64,000 bases of DNA from Cunninghamia lanceolata (lineage: Eukaryota; Streptophyta; Pinopsida; Cupressales; Cupressaceae). Made by a program: the position numbers and the translations under genes. The stretch spans positions 12,418,001 to 12,482,000 of the forward strand of contig BSBN01001482.1 in the NCBI GenBank assembly GCA_027924645.1, in the 5' to 3' direction. Within the stretch, counting starts at the first letter, position 1. Every line of letters starts with the position of its first letter. Below, one piece after another: positions 11,177 to 22,004 of this stretch. The notes under the pieces were generated by a model. It was not told the DNA's origin. It worked only from the letters and a program-made list of their open reading frames with translations, and did no database searches.

Positions 11177-12517
11177 TTTTGCAAATATTCACATATGATG
11201 TGTTGTCATTGATGTAAACATATCTCTTTGTCAGAAATAGTGAAGACAGTGTAGTTAAGCAAAGCAGATTGCTCCACAATTTCTAATGAGACGAAGATCA
11301 GAATCTGCAGACTAAAGGGTTGTGTAGAGGATTATCTGAAGTTGCTCCAATTAATATTTGAGAGGTCCACATGGAGGATTGGTGAAGTTATGGCCATCTG
11401 AGTAGAACTAGGTTTTACAGTTGTTCAGAGGTAACATAGGGATAGAAACTTGGTCCAGATTGCTCCTCATTGCAATATTATGGTCTACAAATCTAAAGGT
11501 ATGTTTGGGATGTTGGTGTGTGTCCTCAACTCTAGTAGTTTGTGGTTTGGAGGTCTGCAAGCAATCTTTCTAATGTGACAGTCATGACAGTTAGTGTTCT
11601 TGAGTTCCCATATAAAGATGCAAGTGATTCTGGTGATTTGAGGTGGTGCGGTGCTTATTGTTGATTGCATTGTGCTTGTGGAGGTCTCTAGATCATGTGC
11701 CTATTGTGTTGGTGGTCCACATTGAGGATTGAGCTCGTAGTTGAAGATTTCTCCTTAGGTGTTGCTATTCTTACAAGTTTTGGTTGACCAGATGCTTGGT
11801 GCATATTGCGGATGATCTAAGAAGAGTTCTATGGAGTGTGACGTGTTGTTCGAGGAAGATTTGAGTCCCAACTTTTTTTGGCCGACAATGTAATGGTTTG
11901 TATGTAGTATTTTAAGTCTTGTAATTGTAATTACTTGTAATTCCTATCTTGGAGAATGTTCCAGATAGATGATTGTAAGGTTGACTTTGATGTTCATTCC
12001 AAAGTTGATGTCATGTATAAATAAGTGTTATGAAGTCGTGGAAATGTGTGGATGTGAGCAAAGATGCGAATGTAGCAAGGAAGAGTTCATGGGTAGAGCA
12101 AAGGTGTTGTGAGCTTCAATGGAACTAAACTTTGGAATGGAGAAGATGTTGTTTCTCAATTCAACCTTTTGGTGTTAACCAAGTGAATGTTTCTGTAGGC
12201 AGTGAGCCTCTTTTGAGTAGTGAGCTCTAGGCAGTGCGCTCGAAGACAAGTGCCTTCCCATTTTTATTTTCTTTTAATAGAGAATAAATCTTGTGGGTTA
12301 ACCCCCACCGTGGTTTTTCCCTTAACCGGGTTTCCACATAAAAATCCTAGTGTTATTTGTGTTGATTGTGTTTTCTGCTCATGCATTGTTGTTTCATGCT
12401 TTCATGGTTATATCATTAATCTGTTAATAAGTGGTAAAGAAGATTAAATGCAGAAAAGTTAAAGTTTTGTGACAACTGATTCACCCCCCCTCTCAGTTGT
12501 CTGCTCTAATTTCAACA
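11177..12517 (+). repeat. 5' LTR of copia-2
   Basis: It begins TTTTGCAAATAT (mutated from TGTTG, as seen in the other copy) and ends tttcaaca. The shared block caccgtggtttttcccttaa is at about 12306-12325. Near 12190-12245 there are repeats of ggcagtgagc-type sequence that recur in the other Copia LTRs. Confidence 0.93.
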
Positions 12518-12532
12518 ATTGGTATTAGAGCC
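12518..12532 (+). promoter_or_regulatory. Primer binding site of copia-2
   Basis: attggtattagagcc directly follows the LTR and differs by one base from the tRNA-iMet complement. Confidence 0.92.
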
Positions 12533-12573
12533 AGTTCCTCTAAAAGAAGCTTGACCGCTTGAGGAGATCTAGG

Positions 12574-13470
12574 ATGTCGACATACAAGAAGGACAGTCTG
12601 AGATTTGATGGAACAAATTACTCTCTGTGGAAGAATTGCATGGAGTGTCATTTACAATGCATGGGTGATCCTTATTGGTTGATAACTAAGAATGAGTATA
12701 CTCCTCCGCAGAATGGTCCTACAACTCCAGATGAAATTAAAGATGCTAATAACAACATTTGAGCTAAAGAAGCATTGTTGAGCGCCCTGACTGATACAAA
12801 AATGACAAATGTCTTGGAATTGAAAACTACTCATGAAATCTGGAAAAAGTTGGAAACTCTATATGAAGGTGATGCATATGTCAAATGTGCTAAGTTACAG
12901 AGCCTGAAGGGTAGATACGAAAGTTTGAGGATGAGTGAAGATGAAAACATCACTTCCTACATGCAAAAGGTGAATGAACTTGTGTGCAGTATCAAGTGTG
13001 CTGGTGGAAAACTAGAAGAATCAGAGATTGTTGGCAAGGTGCTTAGATCCTTACCTGCTTCATACAAGCATAGAGTTTCTTCTATTGAGGAGATCGGGAC
13101 TGTGACAACTATTACAAGGGATCAGTTGGTTGGTAAGCTTTTAGCATTTGAAATGAGTGAGTTTGGTGATTCTCTTCCTAAATCAGAATCTGCATTTAAG
13201 GCCAGTGTTTCTAGGAAGCAAAGATTTGATCCAGGTGAAAGCTCTTTAAGACGACTAACCAGATATGAGAAGGCAAGGAAGGAACTTGAAGAAGATGATT
13301 CTGAGCTTGAAGAACTTGAAGCCCTTGTTGCCAAAAGATTACCAAGAGGATCCGGTAAGTATGAAGGAAAGTTGCCTTTCAAATGTTTTGCTTGCAATAA
13401 GATTGGTCATTTTGCTTCAAGATGTCTGGAGAGGGTCTCAAAGCCAAACCCTAATAGACCTAGGGTTTAG
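12574..13470 (+). pseudogene. gag: Copia Gag (copia-2), one in-frame stop
   Basis: This is the capsid/nucleocapsid precursor. The ATG at 12574 begins MSTYKKDSLRFDGTNYSLWK, typical of a plant Copia Gag N-terminus. A TGA at 12760-12762 (probably from CGA) interrupts the frame. It resumes with the UBN2-type capsid region (THEIWKKLETLYEG, LQSLKGRYESL, VGKVLRSLPASYKHRV). An acidic linker and one zinc knuckle, CFACNKIGHFASRC at 13384-13425 (C-X2-C-X4-H-X4-C), follow. It ends at TAG 13468-13470 in a region where the frame should run on toward protease. The length, about 298 codons, is ordinary for Copia Gag. Confidence 0.9.
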
Positions 13471-16400
13471 AAGAAGTGTTACTATGTCTAAGAAGTTGCT
13501 AATGAAGGAGTCACAAATGATGAATATGATATGGGAAGTACCTCTGGAAATGAATGGGTGTTCATTGCTATCAAATAAGAAGATTTGGTGCCTATTGAAT
13601 CTGCTAGCTGTGTGAATGTGGAAAGTGCCTTGGTTGCTCAGGTTGAGGAAAAGGATGAATGGGTGATTAACAGTTGATGTTCTCATCATATGACTAGTGA
13701 TAAAAGTAAGTTTGTAAGTTTGGAAAGATATTATGGTGGAATTGTGAAGTTTGGAGACAATTCAGCTGGTAGAATCCGTGGTAGAGGATCCATCTCTCTT
13801 GATGTTAAGAATAACACTAATGATGTTTTGTATGTAGAAGGGTTGAAGCATAATCTTCTCAATGTTGGACAGTTGGTTGACAAAGGGTATGATCTCCAAT
13901 TCAAGGATGGAAGATGCAAATTTTTGGAAAGCTCCAGAATTGAGATTGCATTTGGTACACAAACTAGAGGTGATATCTTTCATTTAAGTGGTATTGGTAA
14001 AAGTTGTTTGATTGCTCAGATTGATCAGAGTTGATTATGGCATAGGAGAACATGTCATGTAAACTTTCATAATATTGTCAAGATAAGTACTACTCATGCT
14101 GTGAGAGATCTTCCAAATCTTGTGAAACTTGTTAATAGCATGTGTAAGGAATGTCAATTGGGCAAACAAAAAAGAACTACATTCAAAAGTAAAGAATAAT
14201 TTTCAAGTGGATTGTTGGAACTTGTGCACATTGATTTGTGTGGTCCTGCCAGAGTTAGGAGTTTGCAAGGAGATAGATACTTTATGTTGTTGATTGATGA
14301 TTACTCTCGGATGATGTGGGTCACTTTCTTGAGAGAGAAATCAGAGACTCTTGACAGATTCAAGATATTGAAGGCTAGGGTGGAGAATGAGATTGGTGTG
14401 AAGATAAAGTGTCTGAGATTTGACAGAGGTGGAGAGTTTACCTCCGGTGAGTTTAATGTATTTTGTGAAAAGCATGGAATAAGAACACAGTTATCTGCTC
14501 CTAGGACTCCTCAGCAGAATGGAGTTGTGGAAAGGAAGAACTAGACTATTCAAGACGTTGCTAGAACCATCATGATGGAAGAAAATGTTCCACATGTCTA
14601 TTGGAGAGAGGTTGTGAGTACTGCTGTCTACACTCTTAACCAGGTGTAGATCAAAGGTAATACTGGTAAAACACCTTATGAACTGTGGTTTGGTAATGCT
14701 CCTACTGTGAAATACTTTAGAGTTTTTGGTAGTAAATGCTATATCAAAAGAGATGAAGATCTAGACAAGTTTGATGCAAGATGTGATGAAGGAATATTTT
14801 TGAGTTATTCTAACCAAAGCAAGGCATACTAGTGCTTTAACAAGAGATTAAAAAGGATCATTGAAAGTGCTAATGTCAAGGTTGATGAAAGCAAGGAGAG
14901 ACCTTCCAATTCTTGTGGATATGAGTCAGTAGATCAAAGAGAAAGTCCAAATAAAAGAAAATAGGTTCAAATTCAAACTCAGATTCAGATTGCTCCGGAG
15001 AAGCCAGTGACTCAAGAAGCTAGTGCAAATGTTGAGGAACAAGTTCAAGAATCAGAAGTTCAAGAAAATCCCAAAACTCCCAAGTATGTAAGGTTGAATC
15101 ATTCTGAAGATTAGATTATAGGAGATAGAAATAAAGGTGTTCAAACTAGAAGAAGAATTGCTGAAGAACAAGAAGAGTATTGTTTGATTTCAAAGATTGA
15201 ACTAAAATCAGTGAATGAAGCTTGTAATGATGAAAGTTGGGTAAAAGAAATGGAAGAAGAATTAATGCAAATTGATAAGAATCATACTTGGGATCTTGTT
15301 CTTAGACCTAAAAAACAAAAATGAAATTGGAACTAAATGGGTCTTCTAGAATAAATTGAATGAAAATGGTGAAGTTCTGAGAAACAAAGCAAGATTGGTG
15401 TGCAAAGGATATTCTTAGGTAGAGGGAATTGATTTTGAAGAAACTTTTGCTCTGGTGGCAAGCATCAAAGAAGTTAGATTATTTCTTGCCTTTGTTGCTT
15501 ACAAAGATTTCAAAGTTTACAAGATGGATGTCAAGTGAGCTTTCCTAAATGGAGATTTGGAAGAAGAAGTCTACATTGAGCAACCAAAAGGATTCCAGTT
15601 GTCTAATCAAGGAGATATGATCTGCATGTTGAGGAAAGAATTGTGTGGACTTAAACAAGGCCCAAGAGCCTGGTATGCAAGATTAGATAAGTATCTGCTA
15701 AAGTTAGGTTTTAGCAAAGGCACAACTGACAGTAATCTTTATTTCAAAATTGATCATGAACACATCTTGATTGTTGAGGTATTTGTTGATGATATCATCT
15801 TTGGTGGAAATGAGAACATGTGTAAAAAATTTGTTGATCAGATGCAAAGTGAATTTGAGATGTCTATGCTTGGTGAAATGAATTTCTTCTTGGGTTTGCA
15901 AATCATTCAATCAGATAAGGGCATCTTCATATCTCAGTCTAAGTATGTGAAAGAGTTGTTGAAATTTTTTGGAATGGAGGATTCAAAACCAGTAAGTACA
16001 CCTATGATAACTGAATGTAAGTTGAGTAAAGATGATAATTTCCCTAAGGCAGATCAGAAAAGGTATAGCTCAATGATTGGAGGACTGCTTTATCTGATTC
16101 ATACTAGACCTGATATTATGAATGCAGTTGGCCTTGTTGCTAGATTTCAAGCTGATCCTAGAGAATCTCATGTTGTAGCAGTCAAAAGAATTTTTAGATA
16201 TTTGAAGGGGACATCTAATTATGGCTTATGGTATTCTAAGGATGATGCTTTCGCTCTTCATGCATATACAGATGTTGATTGGGCAGGAGATGTGGATGAC
16301 AGGAAGAGTACTAGTGGTGGTGCATTTTTCTTGGGAAAGAGATTGGTTTCTTGGTTGAGCAAAAAGCAGGAGGTAATATCTCTGTCTACTGCAGAGGTAG

Positions 16401-16727
16401 AGTATATAGCAGCAGCAAGTAATTGTACTCAAGTTTTGTGGATGAAGCAAATGTTGAAGGATATCATAATTATGTTTGAAGAGCCTATTACAATCGTCTG
16501 TGATAATTCAAGTGCAATAAACATCTCAAAGAATTCAGTGTTGCATTCAAAGACAACACCTATCCATCAAGTTTCACTTTTTGAGAGTAAAGGTAAATGA
16601 GAATGAAGTCAGATTGGAGTTTGTTTCTTTAAAGGATCAGATTGCGGATATCTTCATTAAGCCTCTACCTAAGGACACTTTTGAGTATCTCAGAGGGAAG
16701 CTAGGAGTTATTACCCCTTCTATTTAG
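13471..16727 (+). pseudogene. pol: Copia Pol (protease-integrase-RT-RNase H) of copia-2
   Basis: Protease: WVINS*CSHHMTSDKS near 13660-13700, where DSGCS has become NS*CS, so both Asp and Gly are lost. The GAG-pre-integrase part follows (VLYVEGLKHNLLNVGQLVDK). The integrase core at 14212-14544 keeps Asp (HIDLCGP), Asp (RFDRGGEF) and Glu (PQQNGVVERK). The linker region has several stops and a frameshift near 15310-15330. RT and RNase H read cleanly for 347 codons (15557-16597): FVDDIIFGG at the active site, GLLYLIHTRPDIMNAV, DVDWAGDVDDRKSTSGG and the SLSTAEVEYIAA box. A frameshift near 16570 precedes the last ~45 codons (DQIADIFIKPLPKDTF...), ending at TAG 16725-16727. Confidence 0.93.
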
Positions 16728-17090
16728 AACTAAGGTGCACTAGTGTGCTTCAGTCCGGTGGAACTCACAGTCATATCTTGTGATCCAAATTGGTGGTAAG
16801 GGGATGCTACTCAGGGAGAGTAGTCAGCATGTTAATTCTGGACTTTAGCTTGGTTTTGTCTAAGAAACAAAAAGGGTGAGAGATGACTGCAAATATGTGC
16901 CCTTTGCCATTGATGTCAAAGGGGGAGAGAAGTAATGTGAAAAACTTGGAAGTAAGTAGTTGCTGGTGAAAGGGGGAGCAGTGAAGAAAGTGGTTGCAGG
17001 TGTGATAAGAGAAAGGGGGAGAAGTCCTTGTCTTGATGGTTGAATTAGTTTTTCACATCATATGTTGCCATCAATGACAAACGGGGAGAT
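16728..17090 (+). promoter_or_regulatory. 3' tail of copia-2 with multiple PPT-like tracts
   Basis: Purine tracts of the agggggaga type recur at about 16918-16930, 16970 and 17010, before the true PPT aaacggggagat at 17079-17090. The first is part of the palindrome at 16900-16923 (ccctttgccattgatgtcaa then aggg). gtgaaaaact (~16939) and agtttttcac (~17048) are inverted relative to one another. Multiple PPTs are known for the SIRE/Sirevirus lineage. Confidence 0.75.
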
Positions 17091-17137
17091 TGTTGCAAAT
17101 ATGCGCATATGATGTGTTGTCATTGATGTCAACATAT
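17060..17137 (+). repeat. Inverted repeat straddling the copia-2 PPT and LTR start
   Basis: Arms 17060-17080 and 17117-17137 pair at 20 of 21 positions (core gttgccatcaatgacaa and its complement). The left arm abuts the PPT and the right arm lies in the first 50 bases of U3. Confidence 0.85.
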
Positions 17138-17742
17138 CTCTTTGTCAGAAATAGTGAAGACAGTGTAGTTAAGCAAAGTAGATTGCTCTACATTTCTAGT
17201 GAGATGAAGATCAGAATCTGCAGACTAAAGGGTTGTGTAGAGGATTGTCTGAAGTTTCTCTAGTTAAGATTTGAGTGGTCCGCATGGAGGATTGGTGAAG
17301 TTATGGCCATCTAAGTAGAACCAAGTTTTGTAGTTGTTCAGAGGTAATAGAGTGACAGAAACTTGGTCTGAATTGCTCTGCATTGGAATATTATGGTCTG
17401 CGGATCTAAAGGTATGTTTGGGATGTTGGTGTGTGTCCTCAACTCAAGTGGTTTGTGGTTTGGGGGTCCACAAGCAATCTTTCTAATGTGATAGTCATGA
17501 CAATTAGTGTTCTTGAGTTCCCGTATAAAGATGCAAGTGATTCTGGTGATTTGAGGTGGTGCGGTTGTTATTGTTGATTTCATTGTGCTTGTGGAGGTCT
17601 CTAGATCGTGTGCCTATTGTGTTGGTGATCCACATTAAGGATTGAGCTTGTAGTTGAAGATTTATCCTTAGGTGTTGCTGTTCTTTCCAGTTTTGGCTGA
17701 CCGAATGCTTGGTGCATATTGCAGATGATCTAAGAAGAGTTA

Positions 17743-18708
17743 TGTAATCTATGAAATCAAATGAAGATAATAACTAATCTAATGCATACTAACACGATTA
17801 TACCTTCATGAAGACCTCACAAATCCATGTGGGAAGGAGCTTGCACCCAATGGAGCTCCTCAGATGTTTCCCTTGATTAGAGTGTAGATGTGGATTGCTC
17901 AAGTGCTCACAACACAATGTAGATGAGATTAGATGATGGATTGGATGGGATTGAGCCAAGATTTTGGTAGAGGTTTGATAGGATTAGGAGACTGTGGAGA
18001 TATTTGGATAGAGTTCTGATGCATTGAAGTGGTCTCCCTAAATGGCTTAGAGAGGGGTCCTATTTATAGGATTTTGGAGATGAGGATGGAGGGTCATGAT
18101 TCATCTGATCAGATCAAGGGCTAGGAATAAAAGTGAATCTTTTATTCCTAGGGATTGAATTAAAAATTCCCATTTTGGGAAGAGTGGAGAAGTGTGGGGG
18201 ACAACTGAATATTAAATTCAGTGAGTGGAGGTGAGTGGGAGACATCTGAATTTTAAATTCAGTGAGTGGAGGTGAGTGGGAGACATCTGAATTTTAAATT
18301 CAGTGAGTGGATGATTGTGGGGGACAACTGAATTTTAAATTCAGTTAGTGGATGAGCGTGGGGGACAACTAAATTTTAAATTTAGTTTAGTGGATGAGTG
18401 TGGGGGACAACTGAATTTTAAATTCAGTTTAGTGGATGAGTGGGAGTCAAGGTTAATTAAGTGTTTTCTTAATTAACTTAAGCCTAGGTTAACCAGATAA
18501 ATAGGATTTATCTAATTAATAGGGATTAGGGAAAATCATCTAAATGAATATTAGGAATATTCATTTAATTGATAGGATAGGGTTGTAATGGTTAAATGGA
18601 TCAATTAGGTGAGTTAATTGATCACTAGGGATATGCAGATTGGGGGAATGGATTAGTGCAAGGTACGGAAAATTGGTTTGCAGAGCAGTCCAATTTTAGG
18701 TGTCTACA
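17743..18708. mobile_element. Solo-LTR-like insertion in the copia-2 3' LTR
   Basis: This 966-bp insert starts TGTAATCTATG and ends GGTGTCTACA, and is absent from the 5' LTR of the same element. The flanks are agtta (17738-17742) and agttc (18709-18713). The empty site in the 5' LTR reads agttc, so a 5-bp target duplication with one later change fits. The TG...CA ends, the length and the lack of ORFs favour a solo LTR. Its most unusual content is a six-unit palindromic satellite. Confidence 0.75.
18193..18445. repeat. 41-bp tandem repeat, 6 units, each with a 17-bp palindrome
   Basis: Palindromes ctgaattttaaattcag (or close variants) start at 18205, 18246, 18287, 18328, 18369 and 18411. They are linked by gtggatgagtgtgggggaca-like spacers. 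In unit 5 both arms have changed together (ctaaatttt/aaatttag), keeping the palindrome. Confidence 0.93.
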
Positions 18709-19406
18709 AGTTCTATGGAGTGTGGCATGTTGTTCGAGGAAGATTTGAGTCCCAGCTTTGTTTGGCCAACATTGTAATGGTTCACATGTAGTATTTTAAG
18801 TCTTGTAATTGTAATTACTTGTAATGCCTATCTTAGAGAATGTTCCAGATAGATGATTGTAAGGCTGACTTTGATGTTCATTCCAAAGTCAATGTCATGT
18901 ATAAATAAGTGTTATGAAGTCGGGGAAATGTGTGGATGTGAGCAAAGATGAGGAGGTAGCAAGGAAGAGTTCAGGGGTAGAGCAGAGGTGTTGTGAGCTT
19001 CAATGGAACTGAACTTTGGCATGGAGAAGATGTTGTTTCTCAGTTCAACCTTTTGGTGTTAACCAAGTGAATGTTTTTGTAGGCAGTGAGCTTCCTTTGA
19101 GCAACGAGCTCTGGGTAGTGCACCCGAAGGCAAGTGCCTTCCCATTTTTATATTCTTTTAATAGAGAATAAATCTTGTGGGTTAACCCCCACCGTGGTTT
19201 TTCCCTTAACCAGGTTTCCACGTAAAAATCCTGGTGTTATGTGTGTTGATTGTGTTTTCTGCTCATGTATTGTTGTTTCATGCTTTCATGGTTATATCAT
19301 TAATCTGTTAATAAGTGGTAAAGAAGATTAAATACAAAAAAGTTAAATTTTTGTGACAACTAATTCACCCCCCCTCTCAGTTGTCTGCCCTAATTTCAAC
19401 ACATTC

Positions 19407-20561
19407 ATCTTTTCTCTCTTTCACTATTAAACAATATATACTTAGATATTTAATGATATATATTCAAATTGTGTGTGTGTGCGTGTGCATGAAATAATAG
19501 AACAAGCATGCTTAAAATATACATATTTGACTTTTACATAGAGATGAGAAAGCTTGCCCTTCAAAGCACCCATGCATCCCTCTCTCTCCTCCAATCTTTT
19601 AGCCTACAAAAGAAAATTACAACAAATTGAGAAGAGGAAATCTTCTATGTAATCCTTAAAGATTTAGGGCATCTTTTGGGGTTGCCCTAGATCCAAGGGT
19701 GAGGATAAATCTCATCCAATGAATGAGATTTGACCCTCACCCTATTTAAAAGCCCTAAACTAATTAATGCAAAGAACTTAAGCTAATCACATTTAAGTGT
19801 GGATAAATCCATGGTGGGGGACCATGTATCTAGGCCTCCACAACTTAAGTTATAGCTTAAGTTATTTTGAAAATAAATAATAAAATAAATATAATTCTTG
19901 ACTTTTAAATTTAGGAATTGTTTTGTGTAAAGTTATGCTCCAAGCATTAATAAAATTTATATTCCATTTTTTATTATTATTTAAATAAATAAATAATTTG
20001 TGTGAAAGACATAACGTTATTTTGCACACAAGATTAAATCTTATTAACCCATAATTATAAAAACTATTAATGTCAGTTATAAAGATGACATAGGCTATTG
20101 TTCTTAAATTGACTCATAATATTAAAATAATAAGTGCTTAGTAGGTTTAATGTGAGCATGTCAAAACACTATCAGAAGCCTTTCAGGTTTGGCATCTCAT
20201 TAAGTATTAATGTTGTTCTAAAAAGTTGGTTAATGTTACTCCAAAAGCCTTAGTCCCTATGGCTCAAACTAGATCGAGTTGAAGCCTCTCTTCACCAAGT
20301 CGATTCATCAACAAGGATTTTGCATAAATGTTGTATCATTGGCCTTCACTTGTGGTTTGCTTGTGTCACCCACATACATCGTCCTCGCACTGTGGCATAT
20401 GTGGTGACACCACATATGTGCAGGTGTTGCACCATAGCAAGGTGGTAATGTAAATTATTGTGTGTCATGCATGGAAATGACACGCTTTTGTGTGTGCTAT
20501 GTTCAATAATGTGTAAAAATTTATTCATTTTTCTTGGTTGGCATTTTTTGGGAATGGCATT
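19407..20561. other. AT-rich DNA; right end is probably a decayed LTR
   Basis: A short GT microsatellite lies at ~19471-19490. No ORF is supported. The last few hundred bases probably belong to the LTR that the PBS at 20562 implies. A perfect 11-bp inverted repeat (catatgtggtg, one base, caccacatatg) is at 20396-20418. Confidence 0.45.
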
Positions 20562-20574
20562 TGGTATCAGAGCC
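20562..20574 (+). promoter_or_regulatory. Orphan LTR-retrotransposon primer binding site
   Basis: An exact tggtatcagagcc follows ggaatggcat. No gag or pol follows, so this is the stump of an old Copia/Gypsy insertion. Confidence 0.6.
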
Positions 20575-21257
20575 AAGTTAGCAACACTAAGAGCTCTAGG
20601 GATTGTTTGAGTATTGGTTATCATACGTGTTTACCTTATGTGGGTTGTTGCGTGATAGTTTATTTGTCTTGTTGCTTGAAAATAAATAAATGCTTCGTGA
20701 ATTCCCTTTTATTGTGTGAATTAGTTTTTAGTTATAATCTTCCTTCCATCTTGCATGAAGACCTTAAGTAAATTCAAGGAATGAGATTAATAATAATAAG
20801 CATTCAATTTGACTCATTTTATGGTTGTTGTGTCATTTTATCTTTGTGAATCTAATATAGAGTTATAATATGAGAAATGTGATAATAAAAGAAGCTTATT
20901 TGGCTAATGAAACATTAGTAAAGTCAATAAATATTGAAGTGCAAATTTACTTTTAGACCTTATGTAATCATAATCTTGAGAAAAGTTCATTTTGATTTTG
21001 TAAAATGTGGCTATCACATAGGAACTGTTATTTGACAAGTGTACATATTTTTGGACTCTCTAATGTGAAACTTGAATGGCTAAAATTGTGCATACCATTA
21101 GGACTTCTTATCCTTTATTTTAAGAGGTGTTTACTTATTCTTACATCCTATATAAAGTCCCATTGTAGAAAAAGGATTGCCACCTTTAAAATTGTGATTC
21201 TTTGTGCCTTTCTATAGAAATATAATCTTTCATTAGGTTGCTGGGCTAGAGTCATTC
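20575..21257. other. Non-coding DNA between orphan PBS and LINE-1
   Basis: Only short ORFs without recognisable domains. Confidence 0.5.
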
Positions 21258-22004
21258 TTGTGTTTGAAACTCAAGCATCTAAAGGGATGCTCTCTTTAGA
21301 TGGAAAATTCCAAGTGTGTTTAAAATTTTGGTTGTGACTCATGTTTATTATTCCTCTTACTGGGTCCTTTCTAAGGCTTCCTATTTGAAAATTGAGAATC
21401 TACTCAAGGACTTTATTTGGACCTCTTCTAACATGAAAAAATTATTTCACCAGGTGGCTTGGAAATTTTATTGCCTCCCTCATGATGTTGGAGGCTTAGG
21501 TTTACTCTCAATATATCATCAAGGCATTGATTTTTGTACTAAGTGGGTCCTCAAGGCCCTAGATGAGGAGGATGCCCATAAAATTCTCATTTGGCATTGT
21601 ATTTCATCAAGAGTTCCTTCTAGGTGTCTAACTTGGAAATGACTTGGGCTTCATACTCTTCTCAACGTTTGATATTTTGTTAAGATACAATGAACATTTG
21701 TTATCAAGAGTATCTAGAAGGCCTGTGAGTCCATCAAGCCTTGGCTTATTTGGGCTGGCAATGATTTTTGTAATGGCCTCTCCATTAATCAGCAATCTAT
21801 TTGGTGGCATTTGATTCTCTCCAGTCAAGATCATTCTCTAGATAAAGCTCCTTGGGTTTGTGTTTTGAATTTTTATAATAGAAGAGTCAAACGTTTGCCA
21901 AATCTTTTCAACAAAGCTACCAATTCTTGTCTTAGCTTGAGACTAAGTTGAAATTTTGATTATCCAATCAAGATCATGAGACTTGTCAAACATTTATTGA
22001 TGTT
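21258..22004 (+). pseudogene. LINE-1 (L1-type) ORF2 C-terminal remnant, first part
   Basis: The segment ILVVTHVYYSSYWVLSKASY, then LLKDFIWTSS, VAWKFYCLP and GGLGLLSIYHQG, is the region after the RT domain of plant L1 LINEs. It continues with stops to 22004, where a TIR element cuts it. The upstream RT and endonuclease are missing, so the copy is 5'-truncated. The left boundary is approximate. Confidence 0.8.

Larger units (their letters stand above)
11177..19401 (+). mobile_element. Copia-2: SIRE-like Copia retrotransposon with gag-pol remnant
   Basis: Perfect 5-bp duplications (cattc, 11172-11176 and 19402-19406) flank this plus-strand element. The 5' LTR is 1341 bp. The 3' LTR is 2311 bp only because it carries a 966-bp insert. 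The PBS, gag with one zinc knuckle, protease, integrase, RT and RNase H follow the Copia order PR-INT-RT-RH, then a ~350-bp tail with repeated purine tracts, the PPT and the 3' LTR. This is the best-preserved Copia pol in the window and serves as the reference for copia-1. Many stops and some indels rule out activity. Confidence 0.95.
17091..19401 (+). repeat. 3' LTR of copia-2, interrupted
   Basis: 17091-17742 and 18709-19401 together match the 5' LTR. The start is the canonical TGTTGCAAATATG. Confidence 0.93.
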
